Source of the DNA: Endothia cerciana
Taxonomy: Eukaryota; Ascomycota; Sordariomycetes; Diaporthales; Cryphonectriaceae
Length of the DNA stretch: 64,000 bases
Reading direction: 5' to 3'
NCBI GenBank assembly: GCA_026119935.1
Contig: JALRMH010000035.1
Coordinates: forward strand, 186,001 to 250,000
Under the pieces are notes generated by a model. It ran no database searches. It had not been told where the DNA came from and saw nothing but the letters and a program-made list of their open reading frames with translations. The position numbers were made by a program, and so were the translations under genes. Below, piece after piece: positions 1 to 12,908 of the stretch (positions are counted from its first letter, which is position 1; each line of letters opens with the position of its first letter).

Positions 1-3000
1 CAATGCTGTATAACTATTATGCCGCTGTCATAGCACACTGAGGCCTTGTCTGCGGCCAATGAATTAGATGTTAGGCTGGCAATGCAGCGCCAAGCCAAAA
101 CTCGAGACTGGCCTCCTCCGAACGTTCATGAGTGAGGGAGAGACACCTCACGACGTCATTGTGCTCACGGCTAGGATACAAATGAGGCAACAATTGTAAG
201 ATCAGCTTTAGAAGTACAGCATGTTGAGAGAGCAGGAGGGCAACACTCGAAGAAGAGAAATCGCTTTCCAAGGAGAGATAATGATAGAAACTCGTGAGCC
301 AAGAGGTCAAAGCCTGGGATAGAAGGCACAGCGTAAGCAGCTGGCGCCGGGGGTGAGGCCAAGACTCCCAGAGAAGTCACCACCATTGAACGCTATGGTG
401 GTGTGAGATCTCCAGCACCTGACATCCAGCCGTTCAAGGCCGTGTGGTCGTCTGCAGAATGCAGGATGCAGGATGCAGGCTGGGCTGAATATGCCCTAAT
501 GCCAGAATGGACTCATGGTGGCTGGCCAGGGAGCCGTGAGCCCTAAGCCCGCCGCCGTAGAGACTATTGATCCTTTCCATCTGGTCTTGATCACAGGGGA
601 GTCATCGGCCTCCGAGCGAGAAGAAAACCCGAGGGGAGGGTGTTGGTCTTGGGGGGGGGGGCTCATAAGACGGAACATGCCGTCGATGCTGGAGGTGCAT
701 ATGTACGAACATCAACATAATCCTAGGCACAAGGATATTGTGAACGACATAAATCAACGAAGCTAGGCCATTACGAGGCTCGGAGCGGGACGAAATGTGA
801 CATTGGCCCCCGAGGGGGTGGAGGTCGAGCCTCCGCCGTTGCTGCTCAGCTATAGATAACAGTTGACCTGTCGACAAATTGCCTGAAAGAGGTGAGGTGA
901 GGTTTGAATGCGACATTCCAAATAAGCTTAGCCTCACTGCAAACGAAGTGGACCACCTGGATCGGATCCATCCGCGTGCGTGGCAGCCCGCGCCTAAGTC
1001 GACAACGGCCCAAAGGTACCGGTACAAAACGAAACGTTGCAAGGATTTCTATGCAGAGCGTTTATTTCTGCATGGCCATAATACCTGCTCCGGAAGGGCG
1101 TCCTCCCACACCACGCTCCTCAGTTGTTATCTTAGATCGGTCGATCCGTCGTGCCAGCATGCGTGCCACCTCATCGACATCGCTGTAGCAGCTACACCAT
1201 CTCGAGACTCGAGAGCGCGGCTCAAAGACAGTTGCGTTGGCACGTCTGCTGACCGCTGTGGCCGGAGGTTATGTCGAAGACGTCCCCTGACTAGTCCAAT
1301 ATCCAAGAATAGCGTCCAATGATCCCTTTGCACTAGGACCATGGCAGATTTCACAGGGAAATCAGGGATTTTGTGCCGTAGTGCCTCAGGACATGGTGAC
1401 GTCCGCCCAATAAGACTCAGTGAATAGTCACGAACGGTAAAGAGACAAGGCATATGCAAATATTCGGCCTTGAATTCATGACGAAATCACCACTGACCAT
1501 CATGCATTCAAGATTCAGACAGACATCAACCGCCTGGAAGACTTGAGTCTAGATGCAGATAGTATGCCTCAATACAACCAGGTCCAGGATAGATTACATG
1601 GGAAATTGGAATCTCTCTGCAGCAAATAAATTGGCGTCTTGATAGTCACTAACAAACTCTTTAATGTAGGAAGAAACAGTTGAAGAAATGAACGGGTTGA
1701 GCTATCGAGTGATGCAGCTCAGCCACTGATTATTCTTTGGGAGTGATGATAAATGTCCACGGACTAGCCTCTGAGAAAACTTGATCCTTTCTTCCACGGC
1801 ATCTCACCTGAGAACTTCGAAGTTGGCAAATAATAATAATGATAATAATAAAAAACCCCCCAAAAGACCAGGATACTTCTCAGCTTATCAGTATCTGCCG
1901 ATCGCTGAAAGACTACCCAGGGTACCAGTATGTACTTTGTTATCCGTGAGGATGCTTGGCGAAAACACTGGGATTCCTCAGCCTCAGAACTTGAAACTGA
2001 ACGCGGTGCTTAGACTAATTTACTAGGGATTGAGAAATTTGAAAGTCCTAAAACGCTACCATTCATGTTGCGTCGTTGCTGACTTAGAAGCAATGCAGTT
2101 AGCATACCATAGCTTACGCTACCCCTTTCCCCTTTATTCGCTATAAGACACATACATCGATATACCATGTTTTTTTATTTGAACTTTGCCCTCTTTTGGA
2201 AAGTGTTAGGACAACACTCAAGTACCAAGGAGATGTACTACCTATGCACTTCTCACATCAGTTACAAACGCAATGTTGTGGCAAGCCGCCATACACGCCT
2301 CTTAATCTTTGATGGCAGCTGGGTCCGGATGTTCATGTACGACAGTTAGTCCTTGAGATTCACATGTTAGTCTGCAGGAGCTGTGAACGAGCAGGCAATA
2401 TTTGATCCATCTATCACTGCCATGTGGAGCTGCTGCCGGGAGTAGATCAGCCACGGGACCCTGGTACTCACATATAGGAGTGTCGCATGCAGTAGTTGAG
2501 CTGGATACGAGAGGTATGATGATCTTTTCATGATCGACTTGTTTCGTACGCCCACATACAAGGACAGAGGGAAAGAGCAAAGAGGCACACCCCAGCCCCA
2601 CGAGATATGCTATTCGATGATGTGCTTAGCTGAAAATCCCTATCTCGCTGAGACTAAGGACTTCATAGACTTCCATAGCTCTACTGCGTGATAAGGTGTT
2701 CAAGCAATGAGATGTGTCCTGATATCTAGCTCGCCTATGGATGTGGATGTCGTCTTCAGGACTGGCCTTCACCGGCCAACCACCCTGCATCTATTAGTGT
2801 TGATGCGGTGGCTCGAAAGCTCCGATGAATCCAGCCGTGATTCAACCTCCTGTCGCATCAAACGAGGAAGGAATCCATTTTGAGCCTCAGAAGATGCCCC
2901 GCTCCAGGAGACCCGAGGATGTGGTACAGACGGTAGGTATCCCTTAGATTGGAGATGCAAGCAAGCCGTACCCAGAAAGGCTACCTAGATACATTTCTGC

Positions 3001-3486
3001 CCTCCACCATTTACAGGGATGGTTCCGTATCTAGGTGGTTCAATCCCGAAGGCGCCAATAAAGCTGGAAGAAGATATCGTGGCTGAGAATTATCGTGTGA
3101 CCCTGCTGCTTGGAGGGGGCGGGGATCTCGGACGTACAGCGGAGTATCCTGGACGGGCGGTGCATCCGATGTACTTTCCTTCCTGCAGGCGTGGCAAGGA
3201 TTGCTTTCGGCAAAGCCTACTCGCAGTGCTTATCATGTGAGTGAGTCTGGACTGTGAATGATTACCATAATATATCACTTCTCAGCATGTTCTTGGAATC
3301 TTGATTGTGAGCACTGCAGATCAGGGCGCAGCACAGCAACATCTGCAAAAACAATCACATTTACAAGACCTTGCTACAGCCCAGAGGATCTTCGTCTCAT
3401 ATTTTTCCAGCCTTGTGACAGATCAAGTTCTCACGATATCATTATATCTCACGCGTTCACAGAGGCTCCTTCAATCTGATATCGAC
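1..3486. other. Gene-free stretch, no feature recognised
   Basis: Open frames here are short, overlap on both strands and show no family motif. A G-run lies near 651-660 and an A/T-rich tract near 1832-1857. Nothing suggests an RNA gene or an intact mobile element. The last few hundred bases probably hold the promoter of the glucanase gene that starts at 3487. Confidence 0.5.
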
Positions 3487-4944
3487 ATGGATCACAGCCC
3501 CGGCTGCAACACTCCAGCGGAGGGGGTCAAAAGCCGGAAACGGTTTGTGAGCTATCGTCTTCGAGGCGAGTATGAGAAACCGTGGCTTTCAGATCCGAAA
3601 TTCAAGCAGAGAAAAATAAACAATTACATCATTTGGGGCTTTGTTGCTTTGGGCATCGTTGCTGCTGGTGCGGTCGCCTACCTTGAAATTCGAGGATCAC
3701 TGCCACAACAGGTAAACCCTGCATCACCTTGATGCAGACAATTTCTAACCACCGATACAGATGTGTTTGGTGTATGAAGATGATTTCCAAGGAGGTACGC
3801 TGGACGAGACTAAATGGAACTATGAGGTCGCGCTTGATGGTTTCGGGACAGGTTCATTCGACTGGACGACCACAGACCCGACAAATGTCTACGTGGACGA
3901 AAAGGGGCTTCATATTGTTCCAACCCTGACGAATGAGACGACTTCCATCACGACGGATCAGATGTGGAACGGCTATACGCTGAATCTCACCGCCGACGGA
4001 ACCTGTACGGAAACGTCGGCGACTGCCTGCTCTGTCAGCTCCAACTCCACACTGGGGCACATGATCAACCCCGTGCGGTCGGCCAGGATTAATACACAGG
4101 GCAAAGCCGGCATCAAGTACGGGCGAGTCGAGGTGAAAGCCAAGATCCCTAAGGGGGATTGGCTGTGGCCTGCGATCTGGATGATGCCCACGGACTCGAT
4201 ATACGGCACTTGGCCAAAGAGTGGAGAGATGGACATCATGGAGGCACGAGGAAATGGTGCCGACTATTCTGGAGGCCGAAACGTCTTCTATTCTACATTG
4301 CACTGGGGTAAGTCCGAAACCACCGTGGAGAGGTCTGGTTTGGTCTCTAATAGTATACACCTCTCTCCTTAGGCCTGAGCTCCGACACAGATCACTATTG
4401 GAAGACCCAGAAGGTCAGGAGTATGCGCAGAGGAGACTTCTCCGAAGGGACATACACATACGGACTGGAATGGGATGACAAGTACATCTACACATATTTC
4501 GACAGCCGGCTGACACAGGTCCTCTACGTCAACTTCTATGCCAAGAACCCGCTCTGGGACAGAGGTGATTTCTCGTCCGACTCAGAGAACAACACGCTTG
4601 CAACCAATCCGTGGGCAAACTCGACGTCTACAACCGGCAATGCGCCTTTCGACCAAGAGTTCTACCTGATCTTGAATGTGGCTGTAGGCGCGAAAGATGG
4701 CTGGTTCCCGTAAGTGATCGTCCATTGAATCCCCGAGTAGAATTGTGGAACCGCTAATCATGGGCACAGGGATAACACAGGGGATAAGCCGTGGCTCGAT
4801 GATGCTACAAACGCACAGTGGACATTCTGGAGCGACGTAGGAACGTGGCTGCCGACGTGGGGGGAGGGTGATGCTCGTGGGATGACAGTAAAATCCGTAA
4901 AGATGTGGAAGAGAGGTGCATGTGGTTCCACTCCCGAGTTGTGA
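3487..4944 (+). CDS. Membrane-anchored GH16 beta-glucanase-like protein
   Basis: Four exons fit with continuous phase: 3487-3711, 3761-4307, 4373-4709 and 4770-4944 (introns of 49, 65 and 60 bp with GT..AG ends), giving about 427 residues. The start was chosen because it leads into a basic cytoplasmic tail followed by one hydrophobic segment (about residues 48-70, around YIIWGFVALGIVAAGAVAYL), a type II signal anchor. The catalytic domain follows, with the GH16 motif SGEMDIMEARGN carrying the E-x-D-x-x-E nucleophile and acid/base pair, and the upstream strand WLWPAIWMMP typical of laminarinase/GNBP-like members. GH16 enzymes hydrolyse or transglycosylate beta-1,3(4)-glucans, and membrane-tethered fungal members usually act at the wall. 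The substrate is inferred only at family level. The gene looks intact. Confidence 0.88.
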
Positions 4945-7297
4945 GGTGGTACTGTGGCGCTTTCTTTGACTTTGTATCATTACTGATCTCAAATATTGGC
5001 TGGGAACAGCCAATGTTCTGCATCAACCTTATTCATCCTTGTCTCTCGTGGCTACGTTGAAACTACCTGCCCATGTGCGCTCTGCAATGGCAACCCAATA
5101 TGTGTGTTCATTAAATATGTATTCATAACTACCACGGAAACCTTCTAGAAGGCCCCTAAGTGCGGCATATCCCGTGTGCTCGCCACCGAAGACAGAAACG
5201 TCGCAAATACGAGGGTCGGCCTTAAGGCCGACAAATGGCCCACGATACGAACTGGCCAGGTAGGCTTCGCTCTTATGAGGCCGCTATACCATCGTGCCGT
5301 CTCTAGCTACGGATGACAGGTTGCGCCTGACTTGGCTCTCAAGCTGCTTCAATAAGCAGGTATTCTCGTCGTCGGACCCTCGGGCATCCGATGCATACCT
5401 CCTCGAGGAATAGTGTTGACAGACCGTGTGGCTTACGGCGACTTTATTTCCTTTTCTTACTAGATCGCGCCGGCAATTGACAACTCGGCCAAAACGGGCT
5501 ATCGTCCTAGCGCTGGAAAGGCTGGAAGGATTTTGGTGAGCTAGTGATGCGAGTCCAATGTAACCCATGTAAGACTGTAGGCCGCTTGTCGATCCCAAAC
5601 GTGTTCGTTGGTTGTAGAGGAAAGAAAGAGGAAGTAGAGGAACGTGTAATCTTCGGAGCATGCAATGCATGCTCACCTGGCATGCTCACCTGACATGCTC
5701 ACCTGGCATGCTCACCGCATCTCCAATGGAGATTAGGCGCCTGAAAATGTCAGTTTCCTTGACTGCAATCTCTCATTTAGCCGGCCATGACTGTTCATCA
5801 TAGTAACTCTCAAGCCAACGGGAGTAGAGGTATGTCTCTCACCTTCCACCTTTACTGGCCCCGACAGCAGCCCCGAGACACTCTTCCTACACTCATTAAC
5901 AAATTCCCAAGGATAGCGTCTCTGTTTTCGGGATCCTGTAGCACTATAGATGATCAACGAAAACTATCTTCGCAGTTCTCGGCCTGGGGGTTCCATTGAT
6001 GTGACCCTGGCCATCCTCGGTGGGTATAGTATTTCCCAGGATTTCCTGCGGGCGTGATGAATTCGTACCGGTACATAACAGGGATATATTTCACTAATAA
6101 AGATATGTCCAGGGTCCTAACGGCCAATGAATGTCACTTCCTTTGCTTTCCAGACATCTTCGAATGCGGGAGACGGCCCGGCTATACAGAGAAAACATAT
6201 TGTGTCATAGTCCGCAGACAAGGCTAAGGCGTCTCCCGTATTTTCGTACGAGCAGTCTAGAACAGTATCGCCAATATTCGAGCTCAACGCTTGATCCCGA
6301 GGCCGAGTGGGTCGGTACACTGAGTGAAGGAATAAAAGACGATCTTCAGCTTTCGATAGATGTATACAGAGATCCGTCCCGTCCCCCGAGGCGGGCCAGA
6401 GATGTGAGCTGGCAGACAGGCCCAAGTACGTACAGTGGTCAAATCGTGACATCGAAATACAGCTCCAGCCCCGAGTCCAACTTTTACATCCGAAGCAGGC
6501 CCTATCTCGAGTCCACCCATGCGTTTTCCTTCCTGCGCAGTTGTAATAGATGCTGCATTAGATGCGGGCCTTGCGTCTCACGCAAAACTCCAGCTCATCC
6601 CACTCGGGTTGTGGCAATCTCTCGTATTTCCTCTTGGCGCAGTACCTCTCGCTGAAACTCTACGCAGGTATCGAGCCGGTGACATGGTGAAGGTGGCCAT
6701 GATCGGGACCACAACGAGCGAAATGCCCTTGGCCAGATCAAGGCAATGTGCAGGCATCTGGCCAGCTGCGGTACTTCACAGCTCCGTTTGCCAGCTGGAT
6801 GTGCCCGAGGCATCCCATGTACATCTCAATAGTTGAGTAATAGCTAAGTCTCTTGTCTCGATAACAGCTCATTCTGGTCCTGGTTCTGGAGCTGGCCGAT
6901 GGTGCTAAGAAACCTTCTAGAGTTTCTATGATTGAAGAGATCCTCCTTTCCTCGATTATCCACCTCGTCCTTCGGGCATATTAGGCCTATGTCTTCCTCA
7001 AACCCTTACGTCCTTGAATCCTTCCTGACTTGCTACGCTGCTGAGCTTCCGCTTCCCTAACCACATTATTCGGCCTTCCCGGTTTGCCTTAGCGAGAGGA
7101 ACTGGTCGGGTCCCTCCCTACCCCTTGAACCATTCTTTCCACTTATTCACAAACGATCCGCCACTAAGCTCATATCAAAATTGTGAGCGTTGGAGTACAT
7201 ACTCGCATTAATTTCCGCATCCTTGTCTTTGGCAACCTCCCTCCGCTTGAGTGCATCCAGCAGCCTGCGAGAGGCCCGCGGCTCCTGTGCGGCAAGG
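4945..7297. other. Intergenic region, no gene supported
   Basis: This holds the 3' flank of the glucanase gene and the long upstream region of the glycosyltransferase gene. It contains a short 13-bp tandem repeat (5668-5717). A 174-codon frame at 6131-6655 has no family signature and overlaps open frames on the other strand. The stretch at 6980-7190 is pyrimidine-rich, as fungal promoters and leaders often are. Confidence 0.5.
5668..5717. repeat. 13-bp tandem repeat, four copies
   Basis: The unit CATGCTCACCTGG is repeated head to tail at 5668, 5681, 5694 and 5707. The second copy has one mismatch (final G to A) and the last is incomplete. Each unit carries the palindrome GCATGC/CATG at its junction. 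There is no known function; it is a minisatellite candidate upstream of the GT2 gene. Confidence 0.85.
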
Positions 7298-10200
7298 ATG
7301 GCGACAACTCCTTCAACGGATAACTTTGTTGCCGGTCCTTACCTTATGCCCTCTGATCCGAGCGACCGAGTAAGAGCCACCCGGGGTCCTCCTGGGGTCA
7401 CCAGCCCGCAGCATCCGCACGTCGATGCGATTCAGCCTGTCCCGCCTCCGAGGATCCACGTGAGGGAAAGCTACTCCAGACGCAGTTCATATAACAAATC
7501 TGCGTCTCATTCTACATCTCGTGCTGCATCTCGCCCTGCATCTGTCCACACTACAAACTCTTCAGATGGGAGCGGATACGATGATGAAGTTCGCTACCGG
7601 ACGGTGAGTGAGATAGTCAACTCGATCAACCACATGGAGCCAAAGGCTAATATCAGTGAGGCTGTAGATGGTCAGCTACCTGGCCAATAGAATCTCCGCA
7701 CACGGCTGGATACCCCAGAAAGCTCTGGTCGATGGGTCTCGTGGGCTAGGTGTCCTTCTTCGACAATCCAGAGGAAATTATATCTGCTGTCCCGAACACA
7801 TCGATGTCCAGCTGCTTGGCGCTGCACAACGCCTCAATGTGGGAGTCCTGGTCACATTGCGCCTGAACATGCTGTACCCCATCATCGCGGGCATGCATGA
7901 GGGACAGACCGAGCTGATCATGAAAGGCGGTTGGCAACTTCAAGTGATCGAGTCCCTCACCGCGGTCTCACCATCCAGCGTGAAGAAATTTCAATACGCC
8001 GCAATCCTAAGAAAGGAAGGGTTACTGCTCGTCTGGCAAGATGAGATCACTCAGATCCTGACGCACGCTCAGCGTATGGAGGACAAGCTTTTGGGGTATG
8101 TCTGGGGCCGAAATTCGACCCTAGGGCACTCCCCTGCTGCGTCCCCGTTTACGGGAGCGAGTCCCCTTCACTCGACAACTCCATCTGTGTCCAACTTTTC
8201 TATGATGCTCGAGAAAGGCGGTGCTATGGTAGCGACGCCGGACCAAGTGAGCGATTGTGAAGAAGGGCTGGATGGAGAGGAGGCTTCTGAGCCCGTAGAG
8301 TCCGTCAACCGACCCGTGATGCTTCACAGTGCATTTTTCGTCGGGATGGGTGTCTGTCTGGCCATCATACTGGTCTATGGCTTCTCCATTGGTCAGCTTA
8401 TCTCGGAGTGTTTCCTGGACGGCAACTATATCAGGCTGGCCCTCATCGTTGTCTGCCCACTACTCATGTGTGCCGGCATGTTCTTCTTTCAGGTCATTTT
8501 TGGTGATTTATGGCAAATCGCAGGACCTATCGGTGGCCTCACGAAGAATTCCCGGACATATTCCTGCATCAAGCCCAATCTACGTCACGCCTACTCCCTC
8601 GGTTTCGAACCGCCACACATCACGATCCAGATGCCTGTTTACAAGGAGGGAATAGAAAGTGTCATCATTCCTACTGTTCGAAGTCTCCAGGCTGCTATCT
8701 CGTACTACGAGTCAAGAGGCGGCTCTGCTTCCATTTTCATCAATGATGATGGCATGCGGGCGGGCATCTCGGAGGAAGAAGCCAAGATTCGCAGAGATTT
8801 CTATCATGACAACGATATTGGCTGGGTGGCAAGACCAAAGCATGGTGACGACGGCTTTGAACGCAGGGGAAAGTTCAAGAAGGCTTCGAACATGAACTTT
8901 GCGCTCAACCTCTCTCAACAGGCTGAGGCCTACATGCAGGAGGCTGTTGACGCCCGAGGCGCGGAGCAGTTGGGCCATAGTGATATGGATCCGGTGATGC
9001 TGGACGAAATCGAGCTTGACGAGATTTACGATCAATGCCTGGAACGCGCTCTGCGAGAGAACCCTAGAGCTATGGCTGCAGGAAACATTCGAATCGGAGA
9101 GTTCATCCTGATCGTGGACTCTGATACGCGAGTGGTAAGTCTTCCGTCCAAATTGCGCGGCTGAGAAAGATGCTAACTCATCATTCTTCAGCCCGTCGAC
9201 TGTCTTCTCTATGGCGCTGCTGAGATGTTCTTGTCCCCCGAAGTCGCTATTGTTCAGCACTCAACGGGTGTGATGCAGGTCGCATGGGATTACTTCGAGA
9301 ATGGTATCACATTCTTCACAAACATGGTCTACACTGCGATTCGATTCTCCATTGGCTCTGGCGAGGTTGCACCGTTTGTTGGCCACAATGCTTTCATCCG
9401 ATGGGCCGCGGTCCAAGACGTTGGGACAGATTCGAACGACGGCTACGTTGCCTACTGGTCTGAAAGCCACGTTTCTGAGGATTTCGACATCGCGTTGCGA
9501 ATGCAAATCAAGGGAAGTACTGTTCGCATTGCCAGCTACCACGGCCAGGGTTTCAAGGAGGGTGTCTCCTTGACCATTTACGACGAGATTGCTCGATGGC
9601 AAAAGTGAGTTCTGACCCTTCCAGTCCCAAAGTGGTCCATCTTTGTCACGATGACCTACTCATCACTGGATCAGGTACGCATATGGCTGCAGCGAAATGA
9701 TCTTCCATCCGTTTTACAGGTGGCCGACAAAGGGACCATTCACTCCGCTCATCAAGAAATTCCTGGGCTCAGACATGCAGCTCTCATCCAAGATCAGTGT
9801 ATTTGCATATATTTGCTCATGTCAGTCAATATGCTATCGATGATTGACAATTCGAGATCGGGAATCTGACCTCGCTTCTAGACTTCGCCATTGGTGTTGG
9901 CATGCCTATGACCGTCCTCAACTACTTCCTAGTTGGATGGTTCGACGACTCCATGGATCACTTTTACTTGCCTTCTTGGAAGGTCTTCGTCTCGCTGCTT
10001 GTCGTGTTTAATCTGGTCGGAGGCATTGCACTCGCAATCATCAGATATCGCACTGGTGAGCGTAGTCTTCTGGGTTCCCTAATGGAAAACTTTAAATGGA
10101 CCCCAATGATGGCTATCTTCTTCAGCGGCCTCTCCTTCCATGTCAGTCTCGCTCTTCTGGCCCATCTATTCCACATCGACATGCAGTGGGGTGCCACGTC

Positions 10201-10512
10201 CAAGGAGAAGGAGGATTCGAATTTCTTCCAAGAGGTCCCTAAAATCCTCAAGACCTTCAAATACCTGTAAGTCCATGACAAATGTCTTCGATCCGATAAT
10301 GGCGCTTTGTGAAGTATCAATTTCTGACCAGAATGGCCAGCTATGTCTTCGTCGTTATTTTCACTGGAGGCATGATCTACTTGTCTCACTGGGCGCCTCG
10401 TGGCTGGACCATCACAGACTTCACTGCGATCGTTCCGATGTCGGTTGTTCTGGGTTCCCATGCACTAGCGCCTCTTGTGCTTAACCCGTCTCTCATGGTT
10501 TTCAATTACTGA
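7298..10512 (+). CDS. Fungal GT2 processive glycosyltransferase (hyphal-growth GT2 type)
   Basis: Six exons join in phase: 7298-7603, 7668-9134, 9192-9604, 9675-9820, 9882-10266 and 10332-10512, giving about 965 residues. The start at 7298 has a good context and opens a Ser-rich disordered N-terminus; the first intron has donor GTGAGT, branch GCTAAT and acceptor GTAG. Two membrane helices (about residues 320-377) precede the GT-A catalytic domain with INDDG (about 460), VDSDTRV (about 586), EDFDIALRM (about 686) and an R-W motif in IARWQKYAYG (about 730). At least four helices follow. The order matches membrane polysaccharide synthases related to cellulose/hyaluronan synthases, and resembles the conserved fungal GT2 needed for hyphal growth on solid surfaces in plant pathogens. 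The polymer made is unknown. No break was seen. Confidence 0.85.
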
Positions 10513-11059
10513 GTCTAGACTCCTGGCAAAGCAGCTTCAATTCTGATACATGGCTTGTTTGATTCATATGCTGCGCGATAGGATTTAGCTTATATATGAT
10601 GATTTGGTGATCTTTTACTGGCAAGTATACAGGAAGCCCAGGAGCTTAGTGGAAAATTACTGGATAGACCGGAAAACAGGATCACATTACTACACATACA
10701 CGAATACCAAATACAAGTTCCAGTTGCAGCCCTTCGTAATCACCTGCGTGAGGCATGTAAAGAAACTCAAAACCCCCACCTATTATTGAAACTGATTCGA
10801 ATTACTACGTATCTGCCGGAGTTATTGAACATGAATCACCTATCAGAATCTTTGTATCGGAATTCAGATGGCTCGTCAAGCCGCGTGGCAAGAGGTATTC
10901 CAGCGTTTGAATTTCATATTCGGTCTCACTCATTACCAAAGGCTCGATGGAGGTGCCTAGCTCCGTGTATCATATCGCCCCAACGTCAAGTTCAGATCTA
11001 CCTGAATATGCTGTAATTTTCAGGCACAGATACATCGGTTCTACTCCGAGATGTTCGCA
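10513..11059. other. Convergent 3' spacer
   Basis: This spacer lies between the 3' ends of the GT2 gene (plus strand) and the permease gene (minus strand). It is A/T-rich with no credible coding frame, and presumably carries both polyadenylation regions. Confidence 0.6.
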
Positions 11060-12908
11060 TTACGCAGCATCCCGCCGCCCCGTCTGTAGGTCCATCTCTT
11101 CAGGCTGTACTCTCTTCGTCTTTTTGAAAACCTTCCACCAAAACACATTGATGACATAGACCGGGATACCGATGTAGCTCGTCAGGAACGTACCGATCTT
11201 GAAAGGCATGAAGGCTGCGAACCCATTAAAAATGATCACTAGCACAGTGATAACAAACGCAATATATGCGCCCCACGGTAACAGGGGATTCCGGTACGGC
11301 ATCACACTCCTCGGTATCCCCTGCGCCTTCATGCCCTGCAGCATGCAGTGGTAGCTGATCAGGATCGAGACCCAGTTGAGCGCCCCGAACACGGTGACCA
11401 GCGAGACGAAGTAGCCGAAAACGGTACTTGCACTCTCGGTGACGTTCATGAAGCCGAGTGCAATGAACAGCGACGAAAAGGCCACCGCAGCAAGAGGTAC
11501 ACCGCGCTTATTGGTGCGGTGAAAAATTGCCGGAGCCTGTCTCTCCTTGGCCAACGCCCAGATCGTTCGCGAGGCTAGGTAGATGTCCGAGTTTGCAGCG
11601 GAAATGGTGAACACGAGCAGCAGCGCGTTGATGACGCTGTCCAACTTCGAAATGCCGGCGATCCTGGCGGCGACGACAAACGGCGATGCTGCACCGCTCG
11701 TTTTCTCCCCGGTAGCGCCGATGAGTCTTTCGTCGTTATACGGCACCGCCATACCGAGACTGATAACACCAGCGACGTAGAAGAAACAGATTCGCATAAG
11801 CGTCTGCTTCACCGCCCTTGGCACGTTCTTTCTTGGATCCGGGGTCTCCCCGAAGGCAACGCCAACGAGCTCAGTGCCGAGATAGGCAAAGGTGGCCTGG
11901 ACAATCGAGGCCCAAACGCCGAGGAACCGGCCGGTGTCGCCTTGAATACCGTTGTACTGTTTGAAGGCGCCTGGATTCTGCCAGTAGTAGAAACCTGTCC
12001 TGACATGGTTTGGACCTCCGCCTAGCGCAATGATGAAGCAGAGTAGGATCAGCATGCAGATGACGACAGCTTTGAGCATGGACATCCAGAACTCGGCTTC
12101 GCCAAAGAAACTGACGTGGATAAGCTGAGGCCGTCTGTTAGTTGTATGTGCGGACAACGGACGAGTGGCATTGGACCTTGCTTACATTGAGAGCGATGAT
12201 GGCCGCTCCAAAGACCACGATCCAGATCGAGACATTCAAATCTGGCCTCCAGTACGATATTATAATGCCGGTAACCGTCAGGTTATTGGGCAATACGATC
12301 ACGTATTTGAAGAAGTAGTTCCAGCCCGTTGCAAATCTTATTTCTGGTGGTCAGCGCCATTGCACAGGATGAAGAGGGATACAGCCATTAGGTGGCTGCG
12401 TGCTAAGGGGTGATACATACCCGAGCGCAGGGTCAACAAATCGTGTGGCATACCCAGAGAAGCTCTTCTTGTGTGGCAGCCATGCTCCCATCTCACCCAA
12501 GGCAACCATAACGATGTAGACCACGAATCCCATCAGTAAGTACCCAATCAATATCGAACCAGGACCGCCGTTCTTCAATGCACTTCCTGAGCCAATGATC
12601 AGACCTGTTCCGATAGCACCGGCAATGGCCATCTGTTTCACGACGAGGCGTTAGTACAGCTCGTCATTATACCACGCGGACTTCCTGGTAGACCTGCCAT
12701 ATCTGTAGCAGTGGGTTAGCGGATCGCCCTGGTCACTGGGTCTTGAATCTTGGGGCTGTTCACTTAATTGTCTCGGCTTCATGCCACGGTGCAACTCGTC
12801 GCCGGCCTCCTCGACCTCGACCTCTCCGCCGTCGGAAACCGTACGTATGGCATCTTCAGGCGAAGAGGCACGCTTCTCGTTGCTCTTCGCAAAGTCGAGA
12901 ACCCCCAT
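11060..12908 (-). CDS. Amino-acid permease, YAT/DIP5-like
   Basis: An APC-superfamily amino-acid/proton symporter of the plasma membrane. Proposed exons (minus strand) are 12764-12908, a 9-bp micro-exon 12694-12702, 12421-12632, 12186-12336 and 11060-12124, about 527 residues. Family marks are the first-helix motif GAIGTGLIIGSGSALKNGGP, the ALGEMGAWLP segment, ATGWNYFFKY, FAYLGTELVG and a C-terminal run of helices ending in a charged tail. A resemblance to dicarboxylic amino-acid permease DIP5 (SFFGEAEFW, GGGPNH) is suggestive only. One oddity concerns the micro-exon, which reads Ile-Trp-Gln and joins the third exon perfectly. The only GT donor at the end of exon 1 (12763) leaves one surplus base, so exon 1 and the micro-exon do not meet in phase. 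That could be a one-base indel, an unusual splice site or a mis-modelled junction. Confidence 0.82.

Noticed and set aside
3030..3060. tRNA-like GGTTCAATCCC box
   Set aside because: No matching A box or acceptor stem could be placed around it.
6131..6655. 174-codon frame on the plus strand
   Set aside because: No domain, no introns or neighbours supporting it, and equally long frames on the opposite strand.
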